Below are positions 49,892 to 58,786 of a DNA stretch of 64,000 bases, piece by piece. Each line of letters opens with the position of its first letter. Positions within the stretch are counted from its first letter, which is position 1. The position numbers were made by a program, and so were the translations under genes. The notes under the pieces were generated by a model. The model was not told where the DNA came from. It did no database searches and saw nothing but the letters and a program-made list of their open reading frames with translations. This DNA comes from Lientehia sp934351765 (lineage in GTDB: Bacteria > Bacillota > Clostridia > Lachnospirales > Lachnospiraceae). The stretch lies in contig NZ_JBQKGG010000004.1 in the NCBI RefSeq assembly GCF_052118925.1, positions 1 to 64,000 on the forward strand. Direction: 5' to 3'.

Positions 49892-51703
49892 ATGGCGATT
49901 GACCAGAGTAAAATCAGAAATTTTTGTATCATTGCCCATATAGACCACGGCAAGTCTACCCTGGCCGACAGGATCATTGAGATGACCGGGCTTCTGACCA
50001 GCCGGGAAATGCAGGCGCAGGTTCTGGATAATATGGATCTGGAGCGGGAGCGCGGAATTACCATCAAGTCCCAGGCAGTGCGGACTGTTTACAGGGCGAA
50101 GGACGGGGAGGAGTATATTTTCAACCTTATTGACACTCCCGGTCATGTGGATTTTAATTATGAGGTATCACGAAGCCTGGCGGCCTGCGATGGCGCGGTG
50201 CTGGTGGTAGATGCGGCACAGGGAATCGAGGCTCAGACCATGGCCAATGTGTATCTGGCACTGGATCATGATCTTGAGGTATTCCCGGTGATCAATAAGA
50301 TCGATCTGCCCAGTGCAGATCCTCAGCGTGTCATCGACGAGATTGAGGATGTGATCGGGATCGAGGCACAGGATGCGCCTCAGATTTCGGCTAAGGCAGG
50401 AATCAACATCGATCAGGTGCTGGAACAGATCGTGGAGAAGATTCCGGCGCCCGTCGGCGACCAGGCTGCGCCTTTGCAGGCGCTGATCTTTGACTCGGTT
50501 TATGATCCTTATAAAGGAGTCATCGTATTCTGCCGGGTCAAGGAGGGAACCGTAAAAAAGGGAACGAGGATCCGATTCATGGCGACCGGTGCGGAGTTTG
50601 AAACCGTGGAGGTGGGCTACTTCGGCGCAGGACAGTTTATTCCATGTGATGAGCTGGCAGCCGGAATGGTTGGCTATATTACGGCAAGCATTAAGAATGT
50701 ACGGGATACGAGAGTCGGCGATACGGTCACCGACGCGGAGCGTCCCTGTGACGCGCCCCTTCCCGGATATAAGAAGGTGACGCCCATGGTGTACTGTGGG
50801 CTGTATCCTGCCGACGGGGCGAAGTACAATGACCTGCGTGATGCGCTGGAAAAGCTGCAGCTCAATGATGCCTCCCTCCAGTTTGAGCCGGAGACCTCCA
50901 TCGCACTGGGCTTCGGTTTCCGCTGCGGCTTTCTTGGCCTTCTGCATCTGGAGATCATTCAGGAGCGTCTGGAGCGGGAATATAACCTGGATCTGGTGAC
51001 CACGGCTCCCGGCGTTGTCTATAAGGTGCATAAGACAAATGGTGAGATCATGGAGCTGACCAATCCCTCCAATCTTCCCGATCCCTCCGAGATCGAATAT
51101 ATGGAGGAGCCGGTGGTAAAGGCGGAGATCATGGTGACGACTGAGTTCATTGGCGCGATTATGCAGCTCTGCCAGGAGCGCCGTGGTGTGTACCTGGGAA
51201 CCGAGTACATGGAGGATACCAGAGCGCTGCTGCGTTATGAGCTGCCCCTCAATGAGATCATTTATGATTTCTTCGATGCATTAAAATCCAGATCCCGCGG
51301 CTATGCGTCCTTTGATTATGAGCTGAAGGGCTATGAGCAGTCAGAGCTGGTGAAGCTGGATATTCTGATCAATAAAGAAGCCGTGGACGCACTGTCGTTT
51401 ATTGTCCATGCCGATACGGCTTATGAGCGTGGCCGGAAGATGTGTGAAAAGCTCAAGGAGGAGATCCCGAGACATCTGTTTGAGATCCCGATCCAGGCGG
51501 CCATCGGAAACAGGATCATCGCCCGCGAGACGGTAAAGGCCATGCGAAAGGATGTGCTGGCAAAGTGCTATGGCGGCGATATCAGCCGAAAACGGAAGCT
51601 TCTGGAGAAGCAGAAAGAGGGAAAGAAGCGGATGCGCCAGGTGGGCAATGTGGAGATCCCTCAGAAGGCCTTCATGAGCGTTCTCAAGCTGGATGATGAA
51701 TAA
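49892..51703 (+). CDS. lepA: Elongation factor 4 (LepA)
   Basis: 603 residues, usual length. GTPase motifs: AHIDHGKSTLADRI (G1), RGITIKS (G2), DTPGHVD (G3), NKIDLPSAD (G4). The LepA-specific C-terminus (CYGGDISRKRKLLEKQKEGK) is present. It acts on ribosomes during initiation or stalling. RBS CAGGAGGAAC precedes ATG 49892; hemW starts at the next base after its stop. Confidence 0.98.
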   Translation: MAIDQSKIRNFCIIAHIDHGKSTLADRIIEMTGLLTSREMQAQVLDNMDLERERGITIKSQAVRTVYRAKDGEEYIFNLIDTPGHVDFNYEVSRSLAACDGAVLVVDAAQGIEAQTMANVYLALDHDLEVFPVINKIDLPSADPQRVIDEIEDVIGIEAQDAPQISAKAGINIDQVLEQIVEKIPAPVGDQAAPLQALIFDSVYDPYKGVIVFCRVKEGTVKKGTRIRFMATGAEFETVEVGYFGAGQFIPCDELAAGMVGYITASIKNVRDTRVGDTVTDAERPCDAPLPGYKKVTPMVYCGLYPADGAKYNDLRDALEKLQLNDASLQFEPETSIALGFGFRCGFLGLLHLEIIQERLEREYNLDLVTTAPGVVYKVHKTNGEIMELTNPSNLPDPSEIEYMEEPVVKAEIMVTTEFIGAIMQLCQERRGVYLGTEYMEDTRALLRYELPLNEIIYDFFDALKSRSRGYASFDYELKGYEQSELVKLDILINKEAVDALSFIVHADTAYERGRKMCEKLKEEIPRHLFEIPIQAAIGNRIIARETVKAMRKDVLAKCYGGDISRKRKLLEKQKEGKKRMRQVGNVEIPQKAFMSVLKLDDE

Positions 51704-52906
51704 ATGAATGAAAACAGAAATGGCCAAACGGAGCTGGAGCTTTATATCCATATTCCGTTCTGCGTAAGAAAATGCGGCTACTGTGATTTCGTCTCGGCAC
51801 CGGCCGGACGGGAGGTCCAGCAGGCGTATATGGAACGGCTGTGGGAGGAAATCGAAGAGTCCGTGAACGGAGAGACTTTGGTCTCCAGTGTCTTTTTCGG
51901 CGGAGGGACGCCCTCTCTCATCGAGCCACTTTTAATAGAAGAAACATTGAACCGGATCCGGCGGCGGTTTTTTCTTTCGCCGGACGCAGAGATCAGCATG
52001 GAGGCTAATCCGGGGACGCTTACAAAAGAAGCCCTGCAGATCTATAAGCGGGCCGGGGTGAACCGGCTCAGCATCGGGCTCCAGTCGGCTCATAATAAGG
52101 AGCTTTCCATGCTGGGACGGATCCATACCTGGGAGGAATTTAAAGAGAGCTTTTCGCTTGCCCGAAGGGCCGGATTTGAGAATCTTAATGTGGATCTTAT
52201 GGCAGCGCTTCCGGGACAGACCGTGGAAAGCTTTTCAGAAAGCCTGCGGGCGGTTCTGGCCCTTTCGCCGGAGCATCTTTCTGTGTACAGCCTTATTATC
52301 GAAGAGGAAACACCCTTTTATGAAACGTACGGGAAGCAGGCTGAGGCGCGTGCCGAAGGACGGGAAGATGCCGCGATCCGGCCTCTGCCGTCGGAGGAGG
52401 ACGAGCGGACCATGTACCGGATCACGGAGGAGCTTCTGGGAAAAGCCGGTTATGACCATTACGAGATCTCCAATTACAGTAAGCCGGGATATGCCTGCCG
52501 TCACAACATCGGCTACTGGACGGGAACGCCGTATCTGGGCTTCGGAATTTCGGCGGCTTCTTATGTAGAAGAAAAACGGTTTCATAATACGTCAGACCGG
52601 GAGGAATATCTGTCCAGACCCTTTTCGGAGATACGGAGCCTGGAGGAGCAGGTCACAAGGCCCCGCGCCATGGAAGAATTTCTGTTCCTGGGGCTGCGCA
52701 TGATGTGCGGCGTATCCGAACAGAGGTTTTTGGAGCGGTTCGGAATAACCATGGAGGCTGTTTACGGAGAGACGTTAAGAACACTGTCCGGTGAAGGTCT
52801 GCTGGAAGCGTATCAGAATGGAACCGAACGGTTCTGGAGACTTACGGAGCATGGAATCGATGTGAGCAACTATGTGCTGGCAGAGTTTCTGCTGGACGAA
52901 AACTGA
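51704..52906 (+). CDS. hemW: Radical SAM heme chaperone HemW
   Basis: 400 residues. The radical SAM motif CVRKCGYCDF lies at the start, GGGTPSLIE and the C-terminal HemN_C-type domain follow. It lacks a full HemN-type oxidase start, and lepA-hemW pairing is the classic arrangement, so HemW (heme transfer to apo-proteins) is preferred over coproporphyrinogen oxidase. It directly follows lepA. Confidence 0.9.
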   Translation: MNENRNGQTELELYIHIPFCVRKCGYCDFVSAPAGREVQQAYMERLWEEIEESVNGETLVSSVFFGGGTPSLIEPLLIEETLNRIRRRFFLSPDAEISMEANPGTLTKEALQIYKRAGVNRLSIGLQSAHNKELSMLGRIHTWEEFKESFSLARRAGFENLNVDLMAALPGQTVESFSESLRAVLALSPEHLSVYSLIIEEETPFYETYGKQAEARAEGREDAAIRPLPSEEDERTMYRITEELLGKAGYDHYEISNYSKPGYACRHNIGYWTGTPYLGFGISAASYVEEKRFHNTSDREEYLSRPFSEIRSLEEQVTRPRAMEEFLFLGLRMMCGVSEQRFLERFGITMEAVYGETLRTLSGEGLLEAYQNGTERFWRLTEHGIDVSNYVLAEFLLDEN

Positions 52907-53002
52907 GCGTAAGCTATGGAAAAATCCTGTCCACAGGAATCGCCGGTGTAAGCATTTGCCGGTATAAGCATAGGACGGAGAAAATCCGTATAAAACAGAA
53001 AA

Positions 53003-53056
53003 GAAGACGCTGCACAATCCTGAATGGCGAAACAGGAAGCTGTGCAGCGCCTTTTG
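53003..53056 (+). terminator. Terminator after hemW
   Basis: GACGCTGCACA..TCCTG / CAGGA..TGTGCAGCGCC followed by TTTT. Confidence 0.8.
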
Positions 53057-53291
53057 CGTTGTTTGGAATATTGCAAGAACTTTTTTGAAAAGTTTTTGCG
53101 TTTCCCCCTTCTATTTTGGCCGGCAGAGGGCGAACTCTGCGGTGACCGTATGGTGAAAAGTGTTGGTAGTTTTAGTATAGGGGATTTTTCCTGCTTATAC
53201 TATCAAAATACTGGCTAAAACTATAACAATCCTGCGCTAAAAGAAAAAATGTGAAGAAAATATGAAAAAAATGGAGAAATGAAAAAAGTTG

Positions 53292-53320
53292 TTGACAAAG
53301 AAGACGTCCAGTGCTATCTT
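53292..53320 (+). promoter_or_regulatory. Sigma-A promoter of hrcA-grpE-dnaK-dnaJ
   Basis: TTGACA (53292-53297), 17-bp spacer, TATCTT (53315-53320), directly before CIRCE. Confidence 0.75.
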
Positions 53321-53333
53321 ATAGACATGGATG

Positions 53334-53360
53334 TTAGCACTCTAATAAGTTGAGTGCTAA
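53334..53360 (+). promoter_or_regulatory. CIRCE element, HrcA operator
   Basis: TTAGCACTC-N9-GAGTGCTAA, a perfect CIRCE inverted repeat at the expected transcription start. HrcA, encoded right after it, binds here and represses the operon until heat shock draws away GroE. Confidence 0.98.
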
Positions 53361-53386
53361 CAGAGAAAGCGAAGGAGGCGTGAGAA

Positions 53387-54442
53387 ATGGAACTGGATGA
53401 ACGGAAGAAAAAAATTTTACATGCGATCATTCGGAACTATCAGGAGACCGGAGAACCGGTCGGTTCACGTACCATTTCCAAATTCTCCGACCTGCAGCTT
53501 TCTTCTGCAACGATCCGAAACGAGATGGCCGACCTGGAGGAAATGGGACTGATCGTTCAGCCGCATACCTCGGCAGGACGGATCCCTACCGATAAGGGCT
53601 ATCGTCTTTATGTGGATCATATGCTCCGGGAATCGGAAGACGAACCGGATCAGGCGGAACGGGCTGTTCCCCAGACCCAGGACTTTTTTGTAGAACGTCT
53701 GGATCGGATGGAACGGGTACTCCAGCAGATGGCAAAGGTGCTGGCCGCCAATACCAACTATACGTCGATGATCTCCGCGCCGCGTTATAACCGCAACAAG
53801 GTAAAGTTCATTCAGCTTTCCAGAGTTGAGGAACACCGGCTGCTGGCGGTGGTGGTGGTGGAAGGAAATATCATTAAGAACACCATGTTCGATGTGGAGG
53901 AATCGTTAAGCGAAGAAGATGTTCTCTCCCTGAACCTGATGCTCAACACCAATTTAAACGGCCTGACCATTGAAGAGATCAATCTGGGAGTCATCGCGAA
54001 GATCAAACAGCAGGCAGGAACTCATACCGAGATCATCGGAAAGGTTCTGGACGCTGTGGCAGATGCAATCCGCGCCGATGAGGAAGATCTTCAGATCTAT
54101 ACCAGCGGTGCTACCAATATTTTTAAATATCCGGAGCTTTCCGACAGCGGAAGAGCAAAGGATATCATTCAGGTGTTTGAGGAAAAGAAACAGTTAACCA
54201 ATCTCTTGACCGACAAGCTCAATGAGGACGGAAAGCAGGGTATTCAGGTGTACATCGGAGACGAGACACCGGTTCAGAGCATGAAGGACTGCAGTGTGGT
54301 CACTGCCACATATGATCTGGGCGAGGGCCTGCAGGGAACCATCGGGATCGTCGGACCGAAGCGTATGGACTATGAAAAGGTTGTAAGCACGCTTCAGACG
54401 GTGATGGGACAGCTGGACACCATGTTAAAAAAAGAAGAATAG
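53387..54442 (+). CDS. hrcA: Heat-inducible transcription repressor HrcA
   Basis: 351 residues. Winged helix at the N-terminus (ETGEPVGSRTISK, LSSATIRNEMADLEEMG, TSAGRIPTDKGYR), then the dimerisation and insert domains. AAGGAGGCGTGAGAA precedes ATG 53387, 26 bp after CIRCE. Confidence 0.98.
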   Translation: MELDERKKKILHAIIRNYQETGEPVGSRTISKFSDLQLSSATIRNEMADLEEMGLIVQPHTSAGRIPTDKGYRLYVDHMLRESEDEPDQAERAVPQTQDFFVERLDRMERVLQQMAKVLAANTNYTSMISAPRYNRNKVKFIQLSRVEEHRLLAVVVVEGNIIKNTMFDVEESLSEEDVLSLNLMLNTNLNGLTIEEINLGVIAKIKQQAGTHTEIIGKVLDAVADAIRADEEDLQIYTSGATNIFKYPELSDSGRAKDIIQVFEEKKQLTNLLTDKLNEDGKQGIQVYIGDETPVQSMKDCSVVTATYDLGEGLQGTIGIVGPKRMDYEKVVSTLQTVMGQLDTMLKKEE

Positions 54443-54457
54443 AAAGGCGGAACAGTC

Positions 54458-55078
54458 GTGGCAGATACAGAAAAGGAACTGGAAAAGGAACAGGAACAGA
54501 CAGCGGAGGAAACTGCGGCAGAAGCGGAAAACGTGGAAGCAGGAGCAGAAGCCGGAGAAACCGAAACGGAGAACGCAGGACAGGAAGAAAAGAATGCGGA
54601 GGCCGAAAAGAAGAGCTTTTTCAAAAAGAAAGACAAAAAAGATAAAAAGGATCTCCAGATCGAGGAACTGAGCGACAAGCTGGTACGGTCCATGGCAGAG
54701 TTTGAGAATTTCCGGAAACGGACAGAAAAGGAAAAGAATGCCATGTATGAGATCGGTGCAAAGAGCGTCATCGAAAAGATCCTCCCCGTCATTGATAATT
54801 TTGAACGGGGACTCGGAACCTTGAGTGAGGAAGAAGCCCAGACTCCCTTTGCAGAGGGAATGGATAAGATATACAAACAGCTTCTTAAGACCCTGGACGA
54901 AATGGATGTGAAGCCCATTGAAGCCGTGGGGCAGGAATTTGATCCCAATTTCCATAATGCAGTAATGCATGTGGAGGATGAGAACGTTGGCGAGAACATC
55001 GTCGTGGAGGAATTCCAGAAAGGATATCTTTACCGGGAAAGCGTGGTTCGCCACAGCATGGTAAAGGTGGCAAATTAA
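54458..55078 (+). CDS. grpE: Nucleotide exchange factor GrpE
   Basis: 206 residues from GTG 54458 (AAAGGCGG). A long acidic, low-complexity N-terminus and Lys-rich stretch (1-65) precede the coiled coil and the GrpE core (RSMAEFENFRKRTEKEK, VIDNFERGLGT, VVEEFQKGYLYRESVVRHSMV). It releases ADP from DnaK. Confidence 0.97.
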   Translation: MADTEKELEKEQEQTAEETAAEAENVEAGAEAGETETENAGQEEKNAEAEKKSFFKKKDKKDKKDLQIEELSDKLVRSMAEFENFRKRTEKEKNAMYEIGAKSVIEKILPVIDNFERGLGTLSEEEAQTPFAEGMDKIYKQLLKTLDEMDVKPIEAVGQEFDPNFHNAVMHVEDENVGENIVVEEFQKGYLYRESVVRHSMVKVAN

Positions 55079-55113
55079 AAAACAAAGACTTTTAAATACA
55101 GGAGGAAATTATT

Positions 55114-56985
55114 ATGGGAAAGATCATTGGTATTGACTTAGGTACAACAAATTCATGCGTGGCAGTTATGGAAGGCGGAAAGCCGGTTGTTATCGCAAAT
55201 ACAGAGGGCGTTCGTACAACTCCGTCCGTCGTAGCATTCACAAAGACCGGTGAGAGACTGGTCGGCGAGCCGGCAAAGCGTCAGGCTGTAACCAACTCCG
55301 AACGCACCATTGCCTCCATCAAGAGACATATGGGAACGGATTATAAGGTAGACATTGACGGAAAGAAATATTCTCCTCAGGAGATCTCCGCCATGATCCT
55401 GCAGAAGTTAAAGGCAGATGCAGAGAGCTATCTTGGTGAGAAAGTAACGGAAGCAGTTATTACGGTTCCTGCTTACTTCAATGATGCACAGCGTCAGGCA
55501 ACAAAGGACGCCGGAAAGATCGCAGGCCTTGATGTAAAGCGTATCATCAACGAGCCTACCGCAGCAGCTCTGGCTTACGGCCTTGATAATGAGAAAGAAC
55601 AGAAGATCCTGGTTTACGACCTGGGCGGCGGTACCTTCGATGTTTCCATCATCGAGATCGGTGACGGTGTCATTGAGGTTCTGTCCACCAACGGCGATAC
55701 CCACTTAGGCGGCGATGATTTCGATCAGGTTCTCGTTGATTACATGATCTCCGAGTTCAAGAAGGCCGAGGGCGTGGATCTGTCCAAGGATAAGATGGCA
55801 CTTCAGAGATTAAAGGAAGCTGCCGAGAAGGCAAAGAAAGAGCTTTCTTCCGCAACCACCACAAACATCAACCTTCCGTTCATCACTGCAACCAGTGAAG
55901 GACCGAAGCATTTTGATATGAACTTAACAAGAGCAAAGTTCGATGAACTGACTCACGATCTGGTTGAGAGAACTGCAATCCCTGTTCAGAACGCTCTGCG
56001 TGATGCAGGCCTGAATGCTTCCGATCTTGGAAAGGTTCTTCTGGTCGGCGGTTCCACCCGTATTCCTGCGGTTCAGGAAAAGGTAAAGATGCTTACAGGC
56101 AAGGAGCCTTCCAAGAATCTGAATCCCGATGAGTGCGTAGCTATCGGTGCTTCCATTCAGGGCGGCAAGCTTGCCGGCGACGCCGGTGCAGGCGACATCC
56201 TTCTTCTGGATGTAACTCCCCTGTCCCTGTCGATCGAGACCATGGGCGGCATTGCAACGAAGCTGATCGCGAGAAACACAACGATCCCTACAAAGCACAG
56301 CCAGGTATTCTCCACAGCTGCCGACAATCAGACAGCCGTAGACATCAACGTGCTTCAGGGTGAGAGACAGTTCGCAAAGGACAACAAGAGCTTAGGCCAG
56401 TTCCGTCTTGACGGAATCCCGCCTGCAAGAAGAGGCGTTCCTCAGATCGAGGTAACCTTTGATATTGATGCAAACGGTATCGTAAATGTATCTGCGAAGG
56501 ATCTTGGTACCGGCAAGGAGCAGCACATCACCATTACCGCAGGCTCCAACATGTCCGAGGCTGATATCGACAAGGCGGTAAAGGAAGCAGCTGAGTTCGA
56601 GGCTCAGGACAAGAAGCGTAAAGAGGGCATTGATGCAAGAAACGAAGCAGACTCCATGGTATTCCAGACCGAGAAGGCACTGGAGGAAGCAGGAGACAAG
56701 ATCGATCCTGCTCAGAAGAGCGCAGTGGAAGAGGATATCAAGTCTCTGAAGGCTGTTGTGGATGCAACGGCAAACGGTGAGATCTCTGACGCACAGCTTG
56801 ATGAACTGAAGTCCGGCAAAGAGAAACTGATGAACAGTGCTCAGGCGCTTTTCGCCAAGATGTATGAGCAGGCTCAGAGTGCACAGGGAGCACAGGGCGC
56901 ACAGGGCGCAGGTCCTGAAGCCGGTGCAGGAGCAGGCCAGGCAGCAGACGATGACGTTGTAGACGCAGATTACAAAGAGGTATAA
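55114..56985 (+). CDS. dnaK: Chaperone DnaK (Hsp70)
   Basis: 623 residues. GIDLGTTNSCVAVMEG, the DLGGGTFDVSIIEIGDGV signature and VLLVGGSTRIPAVQ mark the ATPase; the peptide-binding domain follows (about 360-520), then a Gly/Ala/Gln-rich tail ending DDDVVDADYKEV. AGGAGGAAATT precedes ATG 55114. Codon use is biased (frequent CTT/TCC/AAG), as for highly expressed genes. Confidence 0.99.
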   Translation: MGKIIGIDLGTTNSCVAVMEGGKPVVIANTEGVRTTPSVVAFTKTGERLVGEPAKRQAVTNSERTIASIKRHMGTDYKVDIDGKKYSPQEISAMILQKLKADAESYLGEKVTEAVITVPAYFNDAQRQATKDAGKIAGLDVKRIINEPTAAALAYGLDNEKEQKILVYDLGGGTFDVSIIEIGDGVIEVLSTNGDTHLGGDDFDQVLVDYMISEFKKAEGVDLSKDKMALQRLKEAAEKAKKELSSATTTNINLPFITATSEGPKHFDMNLTRAKFDELTHDLVERTAIPVQNALRDAGLNASDLGKVLLVGGSTRIPAVQEKVKMLTGKEPSKNLNPDECVAIGASIQGGKLAGDAGAGDILLLDVTPLSLSIETMGGIATKLIARNTTIPTKHSQVFSTAADNQTAVDINVLQGERQFAKDNKSLGQFRLDGIPPARRGVPQIEVTFDIDANGIVNVSAKDLGTGKEQHITITAGSNMSEADIDKAVKEAAEFEAQDKKRKEGIDARNEADSMVFQTEKALEEAGDKIDPAQKSAVEEDIKSLKAVVDATANGEISDAQLDELKSGKEKLMNSAQALFAKMYEQAQSAQGAQGAQGAGPEAGAGAGQAADDDVVDADYKEV

Positions 56986-57006
56986 AAACTCTTCCGTTTT
57001 TCCAGG

Positions 57007-57047
57007 GATTCAGGGCAGCCCCCGAAAGGGGGCGCCTTGAATCTTTT
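57007..57047 (+). terminator. Strong hairpin between dnaK and dnaJ
   Basis: GATTCAGGGCAGCCCCC-GAAA-GGGGGCGCCTTGAATC then TTTT. It should stop most transcripts after dnaK, lowering dnaJ output. Confidence 0.85.
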
Positions 57048-57082
57048 GGTGTGTCCGGGGAGATTTTGGAGAGGTGGAACAA

Positions 57083-58237
57083 GTGGCTGATAATAAAAGA
57101 GATTATTACGAGGTGCTCGGTGTCCCGAAGGATGCTGACGAGGCAGCATTAAAAAAGGCATATCGTGTGCTGGCAAAGAAATATCACCCGGATACCAACC
57201 AGGGAAATCCGGAGGCAGAAGCAAAGTTCAAGGAAGCGAGTGAGGCGTATGCGGTTTTAAGCGATCCGGAAAAACGGCGTCAGTATGATCAGTTTGGTCA
57301 TGCAGCCTTTGACGGCGGAGCAGGAGGAGCCGGCGGCTTCGGCGGTTTTGATTTCAGCGGTGCGGATATGGGAGATATTTTCGGAGATATCTTCGGAGAT
57401 CTGTTCGGCGGAGGAAGAAGCAGAAGCCGGGCAAACAACGGCCCCATGCGGGGAGCCAATCTGCGGACCAGTATTCGTATTACCTTTGAGGAAGCGCTGT
57501 TCGGCTGTGAAAAGGAGCTGGAGATCACCACAAAGGATGAGTGTGCTCAGTGCCACGGAACCGGTGCAAAGCCCGGAACTCAGCCGGAGACCTGTCCGAA
57601 GTGCAACGGCAAGGGCCAGGTGGTCTACACCCAGCAGTCCATGTTCGGCATGGTGCGGAATGTCCAGAACTGTCCGGACTGCGGCGGAACCGGAAAGATC
57701 ATCAAGGAGAAATGTTCTGCCTGCCGCGGAACGGGATATACCAGCTCGAGAAAGCGGATCGCTGTTTCCATTCCTGCCGGAATTGATGACGGCCAGAGCG
57801 TAAGACTCCGCGGAAAAGGAGAGCTTGGTGTAAATGGAGGAGAACGGGGCGATCTGCTGGTTGAGGTTGTTGTTTCTCAGCATCCCACCTTCCGTCGTCA
57901 GGATACCAATATTTATTCTACGGTTCCTATCTCCTTTGCAACGGCAGCCCTTGGCGGCGAGATCCGAATTAAGACTGTGGATGGAGAAGTGGCCTACAAT
58001 GTAGCGCCTGGAACGCAGACCGATACCAGGATCCGGCTGAAGGGAAAGGGCGTTCCGTTCCTGCGGAGCAAGAATACCAGAGGCGACCATTATGTAACTC
58101 TGGTAGTCAAGGTACCGGAAAAACTCAGTAAAGAGCAGAAGGAAGCTCTCCAGAAATTCCAGGAGGCCATGGGAGAGACGAACGGTGAATCTTCCCATGA
58201 AGAAAAACATAAAAAGAAGGGCTTCTTCAATAAATAA
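57083..58237 (+). CDS. dnaJ: Chaperone DnaJ (Hsp40)
   Basis: 384 residues from GTG 57083 (GGAGAGG 8 bp upstream; GTG 57074 overlaps that site). J domain 1-70 with HPD (KKYHPDTN), Gly/Phe-rich region (about 75-115), four CxxCxGxG zinc repeats (CAQCHGTG, CPKCNGKG, CPDCGGTG, CSACRGTG), and the C-terminal client domain. It stimulates DnaK. Confidence 0.98.
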   Translation: MADNKRDYYEVLGVPKDADEAALKKAYRVLAKKYHPDTNQGNPEAEAKFKEASEAYAVLSDPEKRRQYDQFGHAAFDGGAGGAGGFGGFDFSGADMGDIFGDIFGDLFGGGRSRSRANNGPMRGANLRTSIRITFEEALFGCEKELEITTKDECAQCHGTGAKPGTQPETCPKCNGKGQVVYTQQSMFGMVRNVQNCPDCGGTGKIIKEKCSACRGTGYTSSRKRIAVSIPAGIDDGQSVRLRGKGELGVNGGERGDLLVEVVVSQHPTFRRQDTNIYSTVPISFATAALGGEIRIKTVDGEVAYNVAPGTQTDTRIRLKGKGVPFLRSKNTRGDHYVTLVVKVPEKLSKEQKEALQKFQEAMGETNGESSHEEKHKKKGFFNK

Positions 58238-58362
58238 AATGCCTGACCCGGAAATGCTGTGCCAGCTTCGGAATCGATCAGAAAGCGAAAATGAGAGGTT
58301 CCATTTTTCGAGAAAATATGGTATGCTGGTAACAGGTTTTAAATCAGGCGGGAGATGATAAC

Positions 58363-58683
58363 ATGAATAAGGAACAGGCAAAAAAGAAGGTCATCCGGCG
58401 GCTTCTGGGAACGTTACTGATCCTGGCAGCCTGTGTCATTGGCGGAGGAATCCTCCATGCGCCGAGACAGACGGAAGCGAAAACGGCTGTTGTGGAAGAG
58501 GCGAAGACCGATGCCGTAAAGACCACCGAAGCGGAAACAGGCAGCAGCGATAACCAGTTTATCGTATATTTTCTGATCGGGCTGATTGTTTTCATCGTGA
58601 TCATCAGTGCAGTGATCGCTGTGGTCAGCACTATCAGCTCTGTATCGGCGGCGATTTCCGATGAAGAGGACGGAGAAGACTAA
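58363..58683 (+). CDS. Small two-helix membrane protein
   Basis: 106 residues. An N-terminal helix (LLGTLLILAACVIGGGIL) and a second near 65-95 (FIVYFLIGLIVFIVIISAVIAVV) are separated by a Thr/Glu-rich spacer; the end is acidic (ISDEEDGED). No family recognised. A plausible promoter lies just before (TTCCAT-17-TATGCT, near 58300), and GGCGGGAGATGATAAC is its binding site. Confidence 0.65.
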   Translation: MNKEQAKKKVIRRLLGTLLILAACVIGGGILHAPRQTEAKTAVVEEAKTDAVKTTEAETGSSDNQFIVYFLIGLIVFIVIISAVIAVVSTISSVSAAISDEEDGED

Positions 58684-58708
58684 ATTAAAGTGCAAGTGCA
58701 GTACGAAA

Positions 58709-58745
58709 GAAAACCGCTGCAGGGAATACCTGCGGCGGTTTTGCG
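58709..58745 (+). terminator. Terminator between the small membrane protein and antiporter genes
   Basis: AAAACCGCTGCAGG-GAATA-CCTGCGGCGGTTTTG, symmetrical with a T-run. Confidence 0.85.
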
Positions 58746-58786
58746 CTATCAGGAGATTTATGATACAAAAGAAATGGGAGGGTATT

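Larger units (their letters stand above)
52907..53386. other. Intergenic region before the heat-shock operon
   Basis: Holds the hemW terminator (53003-53056), an inverted repeat TAGTTTTAG / CTAAAACTA near 53168-53222, the hrcA promoter and CIRCE. No gene supported. Confidence 0.6.

Noticed and set aside
51704..52906. Coproporphyrinogen III dehydrogenase HemN
   Set aside because: Length and direct pairing with lepA favour HemW, and no late heme genes are seen nearby.
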